Source: UPXZ01 sp047973025
GTDB taxonomy: Bacteria > Bacteroidota > Bacteroidia > Bacteroidales > Paludibacteraceae
Length of the DNA stretch: 64,000 nucleotides
Direction: 5' to 3'
Assembly (NCBI GenBank): GCA_047973025.1
Contig: JBKEBE010000029.1
Coordinates: 7,277-71,276 of the forward strand
Shown here: positions 1 to 9,800 of the stretch, one piece after another
How the letters are laid out: each line of letters begins with the position of its first letter
Position numbering within the stretch: the stretch's first letter is position 1
Position numbers and translations under genes: made by a program
Notes under the pieces: model-generated
What the model saw: the letters and a program-made list of their open reading frames with translations, nothing else
The model's database searches: none
Told to the model about the DNA's origin: nothing

Positions 1-182
1 AAAATGAGCTGCTTTAACAGCCAACCTTCGGCTTTAACCGAACCAACGGGTAATTGAATAAAAGGGGTTTCAATTAGTGGAGCTCGGTTACGGATGTAGT
101 TATCTGCAATTAATTGACTCTGGAACAGCCCCATATAAATTGATAGCGTAGTCAATAATAGATAGCGCCTTCTGATTTTCAT
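1..182 (-). CDS. Start of a GH127-like (beta-L-arabinofuranosidase-type) secreted protein, cut by window edge
   Basis: The first 60 codons are present; the rest lies beyond the window edge. The start ATG (180-182) is followed by a basic n-region (KIRRR) and a hydrophobic stretch, which is a signal peptide. The mature protein begins with NRAPLIETPF and then LPVGSVKAEGWLLKQL. The pattern of a proline-rich opening, LPxGxxKxxGWL and then QL is typical of the N-terminus of the DUF1680/GH127-GH146 group of beta-L-arabinofuranosidases. The gene lies 58 bases downstream of the previous PUL gene on the same strand, so it continues the operon. The family call rests on about 35 residues only and could equally be a related (alpha/alpha)6-barrel family. 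Confidence 0.55.
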   Translation of the reverse strand, partial: MKIRRRYLLLTTLSIYMGLFQSQLIADNYIRNRAPLIETPFIQLPVGSVKAEGWLLKQLI

Positions 183-240
183 GATTTATGTGTGGTTAAA
201 TATTTGATTTTCGTGTTTGTATATGAGTGCTGATTGATGG

Positions 241-2112
241 TTATGATTTGATGATTTTTGCCGTTTGAATTTGTTTATTTGTTTTTATTTGTAGGATATA
301 AATTCCTTTCGCGAGTTTGGAAATGTCTATATTACCGCTTTTTACTTGTTTATTAAAGAGAGTTTGTCCTTTTGCATCAATTATCTTTAGTCGAAAAATG
401 GATTCTGTAGCATCAATCGTTATGTGGTCTTTTGCTATTTTGGGATAGATTTTAATGCCATCGCTGTCGGTATTGTCGATCGAGTTTTGAATTTCGGCAG
501 GCGTTAAAATCCAATCGGTACTTGGAGCCGTGATTGATTTTCGTTGTACGGGAATTGAATTTTTTGTCAATTGATTGTAATCAGCGATTCCTACATACTT
601 CAAGCTACTTAACGGAATTAATTTGAACGAGTTGTCGTTATTTTGTTGGATGATAAACCGCTGATTGGAACTCCCGTCGTACATGTCTTGAACGATACTC
701 AAACCATCATGAAGGTAGTGAGATTGATCATTGTTTACCGTTTGTAGCACTCTGTTGCTTCCTTTGTTTATAATTTTGTACAATCCGTTCTCAAGGGGTT
801 CAAATTGCCAGATGCTGTATTGAGTCGTATCCGGATCCATTTGAAAAATGGTGGTATTTGTATTGTTTCGGGAAGGTTTGAGTACGAAGCCGCTTTGTTT
901 GTTTTTGATAAAAAAGCTTTTCCCCGAAATACCGTCAATGGGTTTCGCTTGAATTTTCCACGAGTTTATTTTTTTTGCTCCAACAATCGCGGAAACATCA
1001 TTTGTATCGGAGTTGACAACGATAGAATCACCACTGAACAAATCGCCGGTAAAAAGAACCATTCTCACATTCTCTTTCAGCTTTATACTCGCCAAATGGC
1101 TGATATCAAATCCGGTATCTTGTATTTGTACTTTGTTGTAGCTTCCGAATACAAAATTTGTCTGTGGGGTGTTGTAATGCTTTTCGGGATATACCATTGC
1201 AACAATTCTGCTACGGTCTTCGACATTGCCGTCTCCAAAAACATCGTTAATCGGAGCAGAAAATTTCTTCAAATCTCGGTCGTAATTGTAGTTCCAGTAA
1301 AATCCCCCGGCTATTCCCGCGTTATTTTTCCAATTAGTCATCACGTCAACAATCTCTTGGTAAGTAAGTCCGGGATTGGCTTCAATGTCTCGGCTGCCAT
1401 AAACCGGCAGATTGCCAATTTCCCAGTCGGAAGGATTATTGCCACTTCCGCCACCATAACATTGTAGGTAGTTTCTATCAATCGCTCCGGGGCGAGCCGT
1501 TTCGACTTTGGTTACAAAACTCTCCCAGTACGACTTGTTGGTATAAGGAGCGATGGTCGTTTTGAAGCCCATATCGTAAAGCATACTATGGAATTGGGAT
1601 TGTGTGTTCGCGTAGTAATCATGTTCGATGTCATTATTTATGGCGATTACTTCGGGTATAGCATCTTTTAAGGCTTTAAAATTTTTATACAAAATACCGG
1701 AAGTACCTGTTCCTTGCGAATTAATCAAGTCGGTAACGTTTTTGTAGGCATGATTTCCCCAACCACCGATGCAGTATTCCAAGCGTTGTAGGGATGTTTT
1801 GCCTGAAAGTAACGAAACCACATCGTCAATATAGTTCTCTTGCGCAATATCATTTGGATAGCCCTCCACGACTTTATCAAAAACATACTTCCCATCTTTG
1901 CAAATCACTTCTCCGTCAGTTGTCAAGGTTCCATCGGATTCGACATGTATATTGAATAAAATTCCAAAAGTGAATCCGGAAGATTTTAACGCGGCTACCG
2001 TCTTGGTTCGGTCTCTTCTAAAATGTCCGCAAATGTAGATACCGGAATCTGCAAGTAACGTAAGGGAAGTACAGGATAGTATTGATATTAAAAACAGCTT
2101 TCGAAACTTCAT
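241..2112 (-). CDS. Secreted GH18-like TIM-barrel protein with crystallin-like, RICIN and T9SS sorting domains
   Basis: This 623-residue secreted protein has a signal peptide at about residues 1-21. Residues ~24-290 look like a TIM barrel related to GH18: a strand-like stretch reading INNDIEHDY carries acidic residues where GH18 proteins have their DxxDxE motif, although the motif is not canonical. Residues ~300-385 resemble a beta/gamma-crystallin fold (VLFTGDLFSGDS), ~390-540 a RICIN-type beta-trefoil (repeated WQFEPL / QRFIIQ elements), and ~550-623 a T9SS type A sorting domain (KIYPKIAKDHITI ... KGIYILQI). It should be exported through T9SS and bind glycan. Whether the barrel is a hydrolase or a lectin is open, because the exact catalytic motif is missing. 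The gene lies 25 bases downstream of the GH76 gene. Confidence 0.7.
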   Translation of the reverse strand: MKFRKLFLISILSCTSLTLLADSGIYICGHFRRDRTKTVAALKSSGFTFGILFNIHVESDGTLTTDGEVICKDGKYVFDKVVEGYPNDIAQENYIDDVVSLLSGKTSLQRLEYCIGGWGNHAYKNVTDLINSQGTGTSGILYKNFKALKDAIPEVIAINNDIEHDYYANTQSQFHSMLYDMGFKTTIAPYTNKSYWESFVTKVETARPGAIDRNYLQCYGGGSGNNPSDWEIGNLPVYGSRDIEANPGLTYQEIVDVMTNWKNNAGIAGGFYWNYNYDRDLKKFSAPINDVFGDGNVEDRSRIVAMVYPEKHYNTPQTNFVFGSYNKVQIQDTGFDISHLASIKLKENVRMVLFTGDLFSGDSIVVNSDTNDVSAIVGAKKINSWKIQAKPIDGISGKSFFIKNKQSGFVLKPSRNNTNTTIFQMDPDTTQYSIWQFEPLENGLYKIINKGSNRVLQTVNNDQSHYLHDGLSIVQDMYDGSSNQRFIIQQNNDNSFKLIPLSSLKYVGIADYNQLTKNSIPVQRKSITAPSTDWILTPAEIQNSIDNTDSDGIKIYPKIAKDHITIDATESIFRLKIIDAKGQTLFNKQVKSGNIDISKLAKGIYILQIKTNKQIQTAKIIKS

Positions 2113-2137
2113 GGTCGTATAATTTTGCGTTCAACCT

Positions 2138-4342
2138 TCATTTTTTTAGAAAATAATTGAAACAGCTTTCGTTGCTTGCATTTATTTTCACAAAATAATA
2201 GCCGGAGCTAAAATTGCTTACATTTAACGATGTTGTGCCTTGAATAATTTCTTTGGAATAAACAAGCATTCCCGTAGCGTTGAAAATACCCAAATTCCCC
2301 GAAATGATTGATTCGATGGTTAGGTTTTCAGACACCGGATTCGGATAAATGTTTATTTTGGGTTGATTTCGGAGTTCATCAAGTCCGGTCTCTTTTTTCT
2401 TAAATTGAAAGTTGTCTATTTTGAAATTATTCCCTTTGAATACGATGTAAATATTTTGAAAACCGGTAACGTCTTCAATCGGACAGGTAACATCAGCCCA
2501 TAAGTCGGGCGTTGCCGAAGCAATGTTTGCTGTCCCAATTAATTGACCTTTTGGACTTCCTAACCTAATTTCGATAGTGCCGGATGTTGAATTGGAATAG
2601 ACGCTAAAAAAGGCTGTAGTAGCTGTCTCGTTCCCAAAGTTAACATTGTTGTATGCTGTATAATAGTTGTTTTGTATGTTTGTTAAAACCATTTCATTTG
2701 AGTATTCTTCTACAAATACCCCTTTCAGATAATCAAAATGTTCGGCTTCGATGGTCGAATACGCGTCTTTGATAATCCGATTTTTATCTAATAGCGCGTT
2801 AAATGCCGCAGAAATGGCGGTGGACGATCCGAACGGTTGATTTTGATAATTATACCCATCCGAGAATACAAAATTTTCGGTTGATTTTTCCCACCAGGCA
2901 GTCCAGCTGATTCGTTTCGAATTTCGATTGTTAAAAGCGTGTAAAGCGTTTCGTTGTAGCCAATCTACTTGGTCAGGCTGTGCAAGATCTACCGTATAAC
3001 GACGGAGATAGCGCATTAATATTCCTTTAAACCCTTGCAAGTCGTTTCCGCTGCCACAAACTTTAATTACCCCATAGCTGTCACACAGATCGTTACGTGT
3101 CCACTCGACGATTTTATGTGCATCATTTTTATACATATCCTCACTATAGCGGTTGTACAGCATCAACGCGGCTCCAAGAAATGTTCCTTGATTGTAGGTT
3201 GATACCCAATGGTTCACGATGGAGAATGTGCCGTTGTCCCAAACGCCGGCATCGAATACCTTGCCGGTGGAAGGTTCGTACAGATATTGTCTTTGTAGGG
3301 CATACAGGTTTTTTGCTTTTTCGTAATAGGTATCGTCTCCGGTAGCCATAGCCAGGTAGCATGCCGCCACTTCTGCCGGTCCGTTGATGCAGGAATTTGT
3401 TCCTTGGTTATTTGCCGGTGTTTCTTTCCAGCGAAGCATCCCGGAAGGCAGCAACGCGCGAGCATACATTTTGTCGAAATTGCTTTTGGCGTGATTTAGA
3501 TACCTTCCATCATCAAATAAAATAGAAGCCCTTGCCGCCACAATGACCATCCACGCGATGTCATCGTTGTATTCATTGTAGAGCCAGTCGGTTTTGTTTC
3601 TGTACGTGAAATTTAGGTACAGTTCGGTAAACATGTCTTTGTAAGTCTCTTTTCCGGATGTCTCGTACCCATCTAAAACTGTTTCGAACATTTCGGCGTC
3701 GCCCCACCATCCGCCGGAACCAATTATATGTCCAACAGGAGCCTGTTTATAGTAATAATCTTTCCAGCCTTGCATCATTGTATCGCGCAGTTCTTGCGTA
3801 ACTACATTCGGAATGGGCGTTACTTCTTCAACTCGCCACATCTGTTTCAGCGAATCCGCGTCGGTACTTTTTAGTTGTACGGTAACGTTTGTGCCATCTA
3901 CATTATCCATTTGCTGCAAGTACAAGTCGTTATCTCCGGATTTCATGCAAAATCGGATAAAATAGGTATCGGGGTAGGCGGTGTTCAGAACCGGAACAAA
4001 TTCCCATTGAAAATAGGAACTATTGTCGTTGGCATCTTGCTCAACGCGATCACCCGGTTTTGGACGCATATTGCTGTAATGCAGTGACTTGTCGGAGTAG
4101 GCGTTTGTCAAATACAAATAATTGGTCGAAGCCGAAGATACTGTCCACCGTTGCGCGTTAACACTGGTTTGAGTCCAAGTTACAACTTCCGCTTTGTTAT
4201 TTAAGGATGAATTTCTGACCGACAACGATTTGCTAACAGTAGCAAGGGAATTTATTCTATAAGTTTTCCCGGGAAGTACTTCCGCCTTTCCAAAGAATAA
4301 ACATCCTATTAGAAAAATGATAAATAAGCCGGTACGCTTCAT
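2138..4342 (-). CDS. Secreted GH76 alpha-1,6-mannanase with RICIN, CBM-like and T9SS sorting domains
   Basis: The product is a predicted endo-alpha-1,6-mannanase. An ATG at 4393 is in frame, but the start at 4342 gives a compact signal peptide (MKRTGLFIIFLIGCLFFG), so I chose it. A RICIN-like trefoil (~20-170) precedes the GH76 (alpha/alpha)6 barrel (~185-510). The barrel has the hallmark adjacent aspartates in YNEYNDDIAW (about D260-D261) and the upstream GGWWGDAEMFE stretch. A jelly-roll CBM6-like module opening IEAEHFD (~535-655) and a T9SS sorting domain (YPNPVSENLTIES ... SGYYFVKI) follow. GH76 enzymes cut alpha-1,6-mannan backbones. With the neighbouring GH92 exo-mannosidase this suggests that a mannan-like or mannose-containing glycan is among the targets. 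Confidence 0.88.
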   Translation of the reverse strand: MKRTGLFIIFLIGCLFFGKAEVLPGKTYRINSLATVSKSLSVRNSSLNNKAEVVTWTQTSVNAQRWTVSSASTNYLYLTNAYSDKSLHYSNMRPKPGDRVEQDANDNSSYFQWEFVPVLNTAYPDTYFIRFCMKSGDNDLYLQQMDNVDGTNVTVQLKSTDADSLKQMWRVEEVTPIPNVVTQELRDTMMQGWKDYYYKQAPVGHIIGSGGWWGDAEMFETVLDGYETSGKETYKDMFTELYLNFTYRNKTDWLYNEYNDDIAWMVIVAARASILFDDGRYLNHAKSNFDKMYARALLPSGMLRWKETPANNQGTNSCINGPAEVAACYLAMATGDDTYYEKAKNLYALQRQYLYEPSTGKVFDAGVWDNGTFSIVNHWVSTYNQGTFLGAALMLYNRYSEDMYKNDAHKIVEWTRNDLCDSYGVIKVCGSGNDLQGFKGILMRYLRRYTVDLAQPDQVDWLQRNALHAFNNRNSKRISWTAWWEKSTENFVFSDGYNYQNQPFGSSTAISAAFNALLDKNRIIKDAYSTIEAEHFDYLKGVFVEEYSNEMVLTNIQNNYYTAYNNVNFGNETATTAFFSVYSNSTSGTIEIRLGSPKGQLIGTANIASATPDLWADVTCPIEDVTGFQNIYIVFKGNNFKIDNFQFKKKETGLDELRNQPKINIYPNPVSENLTIESIISGNLGIFNATGMLVYSKEIIQGTTSLNVSNFSSGYYFVKINASNESCFNYFLKK

Positions 4343-4460
4343 AATTTGCTTGTAAGACGGAATAAACATTAATTTTTCAATAGAATCTTTCATCAGTCGG
4401 TCGATTTTATTTTTTTAATTCAAAAGGAAATTCAGAAAACACCAAAAAATCGATGTATCG

Positions 4461-6740
4461 TTATTTTTTCCACTCGTTACTAAACGAATAGGGTAAATCT
4501 TCGTGGGTCGTTCCACGTGATTTATTCGGAACATTGTCCATTGTGAAATGCAGTTTCATTCCTTTTTTCATGGAAGCAATATCTAAGTAGTTATGTGAAT
4601 AATCTTTTTGGTTCACTTTCAGATTTTTTACGTACACTTTTTCGGTACCGTTATTTGTCGTTGAGATTTCAATTTTCTTACCGTTATCCAAGTGAATAGT
4701 CGCTTTCGGGAAAATGGGCGAACCGAGTATATATTGACCACTACCCGGACAAACCGGATAAAAACCAAGCGCGGAAAAAACGTACCAGGCGGAAGTTTGT
4801 CCGTTGTCTTCGTCTCCGCAGTAGCCATCCGGAGCGGCAGTGTACATTCTCTCCATCACTTGTCTGAGATGGTTTTGCGCTTTCCAAGGCTCGCCGGCGT
4901 AATTGTAAAGATAAATCATGTGTTGGATGGGTTGATTGCCGTGCGCATAATTTCCCATGTTCATGATTTGCATTTCCCGTATTTCATGGATAACCCCTCC
5001 GTAATAGCTTGCATCAAAAATTGGTGGCAACGCGAATACCGTATCCAACATTTGGACAAAAGGTTTTTTCCCACCCATCAAATCAATCAGTCCTTGTGGG
5101 TCGTGGAAAACAGACCAGGTATAGTGCAACGAATTACCTTCGGTAAAGTCTCCACCCCATTTAAATGGGCTGAATGGCTCGTTAAATTCGCCATTTTGCT
5201 TTTTACCAACCATCAATTGATATTTTTTATTGAAAAGATTTCGGTAGTTTTGGCTTCTCTGCGCATATATGTTTATTTCGCTCTCGGGTTTTCCGAGTGC
5301 TTTTCCTAGTTGATAGATGCACCAGTCGTCGTAGGCATACTCTAAGGTACGGGCGGCATTTTCCTTGATACCGACATCGCTCGGCACATATCCCAGCCGA
5401 TTGTAGTACTCGTATCCCAGCCGTCCGGTAGCAGATACTTTCGGATGAACGCTGTTCGCGGTTTTTGTAATTCCTTCCCAGAGTATGTCCGTTTCTTTTA
5501 CCTTGTTCCCTTGCAAATAAGCGTCGGTAAGTACAGACGCTGAATTGTTTCCAACCATGACGGGTCTGTGCCCCGGACTTGCCCATTCGGGGAAAAATCC
5601 GCTTTCTTTGTACGTATTGATGAGCCCTTCTTGCATTTGGCGGTTCATCTCCGGATAAAGTAGATTCAACAAAGGAAATAAAGCCCGGAATGTATCCCAA
5701 AATCCGGTGTCTGTAAACATATAGCCCGGTAGAACTTTGCCATTATAAGGACTGTAATGTCTGATATTCCTGTTTTGATCATATTCAAAGAAACTTCTGG
5801 GAAAAAGCACAGAACGGTAAAAAGAAGAGTAAAATGTTCGTAATTTGTCAATATCGGTTGATTCGATTTCGATTTTACTTAAAACATCGTTCCATTTGTT
5901 TTCGCCATCTATTTTGATTTCATCGAAACTTCGGTTACCTAATTCTTTTAGGTTCAGGTCAGCTTGTTCGTAGCTGATGAAAGATGATGCGACTCGCGCG
6001 TGAACTACTTCGCCTCGTTTTGTCGAAAAGCCGATGATTGCTCCGGAGTGGTTTGAATTGGATTCTATGGCGTTGTTTTTAATAACTCCATCTGTAACCG
6101 CGGAATAATTTGTAAATGGTTTGTCAAATATAATGACAAAGTAGTTTCTGAAATTTTCGGGGACTCCGCCTGTATTTTTGGTCGTGTAGCCAATAATTTT
6201 TCTTTCGCTCGGTATAAGTTTTATGTAAGAACCATTGTCAAATGCGTCAACGGCTATGTGTGCCTGTTCGGTTTCAGGAAAAGTGAAGCGAAACAGGGCA
6301 GCACGGTCCGTGGGTGTTATTTCGGTAACAATGTCGAAATCAGCCAAATATACTTTATAGTAATGTGGTTTGGCAATTTCAGCTTTGTGAGAGAACCAAC
6401 TGGCACGCTCATCTTGATCGAAAACGGACTTGCCGGTCATCGGCATGATGGAGAATTGACCGTAATCATTCATCCACGGACTGGGTTGGTGTGTTTGCTT
6501 AAAACCGCGTATCTTGTCGGCATCGTACGTATAGACCCATCCATCGCCCATTTTTCCGGTTTGTGGTGTCCAGAAATTCATTCCCCATGGTAAAGCGATT
6601 GCCGGATAGGTATTCCCTGTTGAAAGCGAATGTTTTGATTGAGTGCCGACTAAGGTACTGACGTATTCTATCGGTCGTTGGCTGTTAGCTAAAACAGAAA
6701 TGGTAAGTACCAGAAGTAATAAATTCGTTTTTTGTTTCAT
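4461..6740 (-). CDS. GH92 exo-alpha-mannosidase, secreted
   Basis: The protein is a calcium-dependent GH92 alpha-mannosidase of about 759 residues, a normal length for the family. The start at 6740 opens a signal peptide (MKQKTNLLLLVLTISVLANS); an upstream ATG at 6770 is less likely. The N-terminal beta-sandwich begins YVSTLVGTQSKHSLSTGNTYPAIALP, as usual in GH92. The catalytic half has HEIREMQ, which holds the general acid Glu of the family, and DEDNGQTSAWYVFSALGFYP, which holds the acidic base residues. There is no T9SS sorting domain and no lipobox, so it is probably periplasmic and would finish off mannosides imported by SusCD. Linkage specificity (1,2, 1,3 or 1,4) cannot be read from sequence. 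Confidence 0.93.
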   Translation of the reverse strand: MKQKTNLLLLVLTISVLANSQRPIEYVSTLVGTQSKHSLSTGNTYPAIALPWGMNFWTPQTGKMGDGWVYTYDADKIRGFKQTHQPSPWMNDYGQFSIMPMTGKSVFDQDERASWFSHKAEIAKPHYYKVYLADFDIVTEITPTDRAALFRFTFPETEQAHIAVDAFDNGSYIKLIPSERKIIGYTTKNTGGVPENFRNYFVIIFDKPFTNYSAVTDGVIKNNAIESNSNHSGAIIGFSTKRGEVVHARVASSFISYEQADLNLKELGNRSFDEIKIDGENKWNDVLSKIEIESTDIDKLRTFYSSFYRSVLFPRSFFEYDQNRNIRHYSPYNGKVLPGYMFTDTGFWDTFRALFPLLNLLYPEMNRQMQEGLINTYKESGFFPEWASPGHRPVMVGNNSASVLTDAYLQGNKVKETDILWEGITKTANSVHPKVSATGRLGYEYYNRLGYVPSDVGIKENAARTLEYAYDDWCIYQLGKALGKPESEINIYAQRSQNYRNLFNKKYQLMVGKKQNGEFNEPFSPFKWGGDFTEGNSLHYTWSVFHDPQGLIDLMGGKKPFVQMLDTVFALPPIFDASYYGGVIHEIREMQIMNMGNYAHGNQPIQHMIYLYNYAGEPWKAQNHLRQVMERMYTAAPDGYCGDEDNGQTSAWYVFSALGFYPVCPGSGQYILGSPIFPKATIHLDNGKKIEISTTNNGTEKVYVKNLKVNQKDYSHNYLDIASMKKGMKLHFTMDNVPNKSRGTTHEDLPYSFSNEWKK

Positions 6741-6874
6741 TGTTTTGTTAAAATTGTAACTAAATAACATAACAGAACCTCATGTTTAATTCACAAATAT
6801 TGCTTTAATTCTAAACCAGATGGAAAATAATTCTTTCATGCTACTTAATTCGTTCTTTTTATAGATTATTTCTT

Positions 6875-6882
6875 CAAAGTTA
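6875..6882 (-). promoter_or_regulatory. Possible -7 box (TAACTTTG) ahead of the GH92 gene
   Basis: On the minus strand this reads TAACTTTG, matching the Bacteroidota -7 consensus TAnnTTTG and identical to the -7-like box in the two 74-bp repeats. It lies directly beyond the GH78 stop codon and about 135 bases before the GH92 start. No clear TTTG -33 box stands at the expected spacing. It could let the GH92-GH76 end of the locus be transcribed independently. Confidence 0.35.
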
Positions 6883-6883
6883 C

Positions 6884-9800
6884 CTATTTTACAATTAATT
6901 TTATTTTTTTTATACTGTTTTCGTCTGATTTATATTCAAGTAAATATATCCCCTGAGCTTGATTCATGGCAATCGAAGTCGTTTGTTGGTTGATTGCATA
7001 GTCCGTAATTCGATTGCCCGACAACGCGTAAAGGACAAAAGAAGTATTTGGAATAACCTGATCCAATGCAGTTTCTACAAATAGATTCCCCCCCTTTGAA
7101 ATTGGATTAGGATAAATTTTTAGGTAATCTTTGTTCATTTCTGCATTTGATATCGCAGTTTCAGCCAAATTTGTATCAAAGACATAACTGCCCGACTGCA
7201 ATTCCAGTACAAATCTATTTCCTTCATCAACAATTGATGTTACACCGGGAACTTTGTCGGCAGAAATACCATTCTGTCCTATTCTGTCGCTATCTTTTAC
7301 TTTCCGGATATACATGGTCGCGGAGGTGTTGGCGGGAACAGTTACCGAATAGCGGAAGCTGTCGTTATCCTTTCGTTCCCATTTGCTTGTAATCAATCCG
7401 TAATAGGAACCATAGGTTGCCTCTACCTTGTTAATTCGCTCATCAGGGAGTACATTTCGTATATCGGGCATTGGTTGCAGGATGAAATGCTTAAACGCGG
7501 GGTTGTTTTCATCCGTTTCAATCCCTGCCATGAACCGATACATCCACTCCGAGACGGCTCCGTAGGAATAGTGATTAAATGAATTCATGCCAGGGTCGCC
7601 AAAACCGTTGGCAATCGTATATGAGTTCCACCGCTCCCAAATGGTGGTTGCACCCTGATCCACACTATATAGCCAAGACGGGTCATTGCGTTGTAGCAAA
7701 AGATCATAAGCCACACCGGATGCGCCAAATCGGCTTAGTGTTTGATTTAATATTCCGGTTCCGACGAATCCTGTACTCAGTTTATTGCCGTTGGATTGGA
7801 TTTTATCGACTAAATAATTCAATGCCGATTTGGTTGTTTCGGGAGTTTGTAGCAAATCATTGGAGAGTGCCAAAAGATAAGCTGTTTGTGAGTTTTCGAG
7901 AAGCAGTCCGTTTCGAGTGCTGACGTATCTTTTTTGAAATTCGGTTTTTATGGCGTTGTAAAGCGTATTGTACTTCTCTGCATTTTGTTCATAAATATCT
8001 CCGGCGGAAACGCTTAACGCATTTGAAATCTTTGCCATCAGTTTGGCGACGTAGGCATAGTAACTTACGCTGATAAATCGGGCGCTAGTGGGTTCATAGG
8101 CTAACCAATCTCCGTATTGAGTGTTGCCACCGTTGTAAAGATACCCGTCAAATTGTTGTGTGGACATCCAGTCCATGTATTTATCCATGGATGAATAATG
8201 TTCCCGCAACATTTCTTTGTCATCATACATCAGATACATGTGCCAAGGGATAATTATTCCGGCTTCAGCCCACGCTGTTCGTCCATATCCAACTCTCCAA
8301 TTGTCGGGAACTACGGAAGGGTAGCTTCCATCCGTCAGTTGACTGTCGCGAATGTCTTTTATCCACTTTTGGAAGAAAGATGCTACATCCGCGTTGTAAG
8401 TAGCGGCACGGGAGAAAATTTGAGCGTCGCCCATCCACCCCAACCGCTCGTCGCGCTGTGGACAATCCGTGGGAATACTCAGGAAATTGCCACGCTGCCC
8501 CCATCGTACATTATTGTAAAGTTTATTTACGGATGGATTGTCCGTAGTCAAATACGAATTTTCTTCATTGATATTCCCAACAACTTCGCCAATGATTGAT
8601 TCAATTTCGATATCGTCGGTAGCCGAAATCTCACAATAGCGAAAGCCAAAAAAAGTTGTGGATGGATTGTAGGTCTCGCCGGATAAATTACCATTGAGGG
8701 TGTAAGTTAAGGTAGCTTTCGCCGAGCGAAGATTTTTCAAATAAAGCGTCCCTTTGGCATTATCGTTTCCACGGGAACTTTCTCCGGAATCATTCAACAT
8801 CTCGGAGAATCGGCTCCTAATTTTGGCACCATTTGCTCCTTTTACTTTGAATTTTATCCAACCTACGATATTCTGTCCAAAATCAACAATTGCCGTTTCA
8901 CCTTTTTGAAGGGAGAAAGTCTCACTATCCGATAAAGTACGGGTAATGTTGATTTCGCCGTATGTCGAATTACCGGTTTTGATACCTTGATAAACGGTAA
9001 TCGTTTTAGGATTTTGAGATAATTCGGGTCGAACCCGAACCGGCTGTCCGATAAAGGCTGTAATATTACCTTTGAAATAATCATTGGTCGTGGCAGTCTT
9101 CCAGTCGGAGTCGTCAAATCCGACGACAGTCCAATTCTTATTTTTACGCGCGTCGTAGGTCTCCCCGTTGTAAATGTCGGCTAATCGTATGGCAGAGTTT
9201 GTTGAAGTTTTCCAACGGGAAGGATCGGTAACAACGGTGTCCTGTGATCCATCGGCATAAGTGATGATTAGCTTGGCGAGAAAACCTAAATCGGGATTAC
9301 CGTATTCATCGTGAGCAATGGCTCCGTTGAACCATCCGGATGATACTTGTGCCCCAATCGCGTTTTGTCCCTCAGTAAGCATACCGGTAACGTTATAAGT
9401 AGAATAAAATACCGTTTTGCGGTAATCCGTCCATCCCGGTTTGAATTCATCGTAAATCATGTTGCCGTTTTCTTGCTGTTTACCAACTCTTTTTCCATTG
9501 ATAAACAGATCATAGACGCCAAGTCCCGATGAATAGATTTTTGCCGATTTTATTGCTTTATCCAACGAAAATTCGGTGCGAAACATCGGTATGCCGTTTG
9601 AAGTGCCTTGAAGTACTCTGAAATCGTAGTTTCCTTCCGCTTTCAAGTCCATTTTTGTGTTGTCATTAATGGTTATGGTGCTCGAACCATCAAAATCGTT
9701 CGATCCATTTTCAAAATCTTCCGTGAATATCCCTTGCGTTAAGTTTCCGGATATGTCTTTTGATGTATATTTGTACTCAATATTGTCGATGTAGGCGTGT

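Noticed and set aside
805..1467. 220-codon open frame opposite the GH18-like gene
   Set aside because: Reverse-frame shadow of a well-supported secreted protein; no signal, motif or promoter for it.
4692..5309. 205-codon open frame opposite the GH92 gene
   Set aside because: Covers the conserved GH92 catalytic half on the other strand; its product has no familiar pattern.
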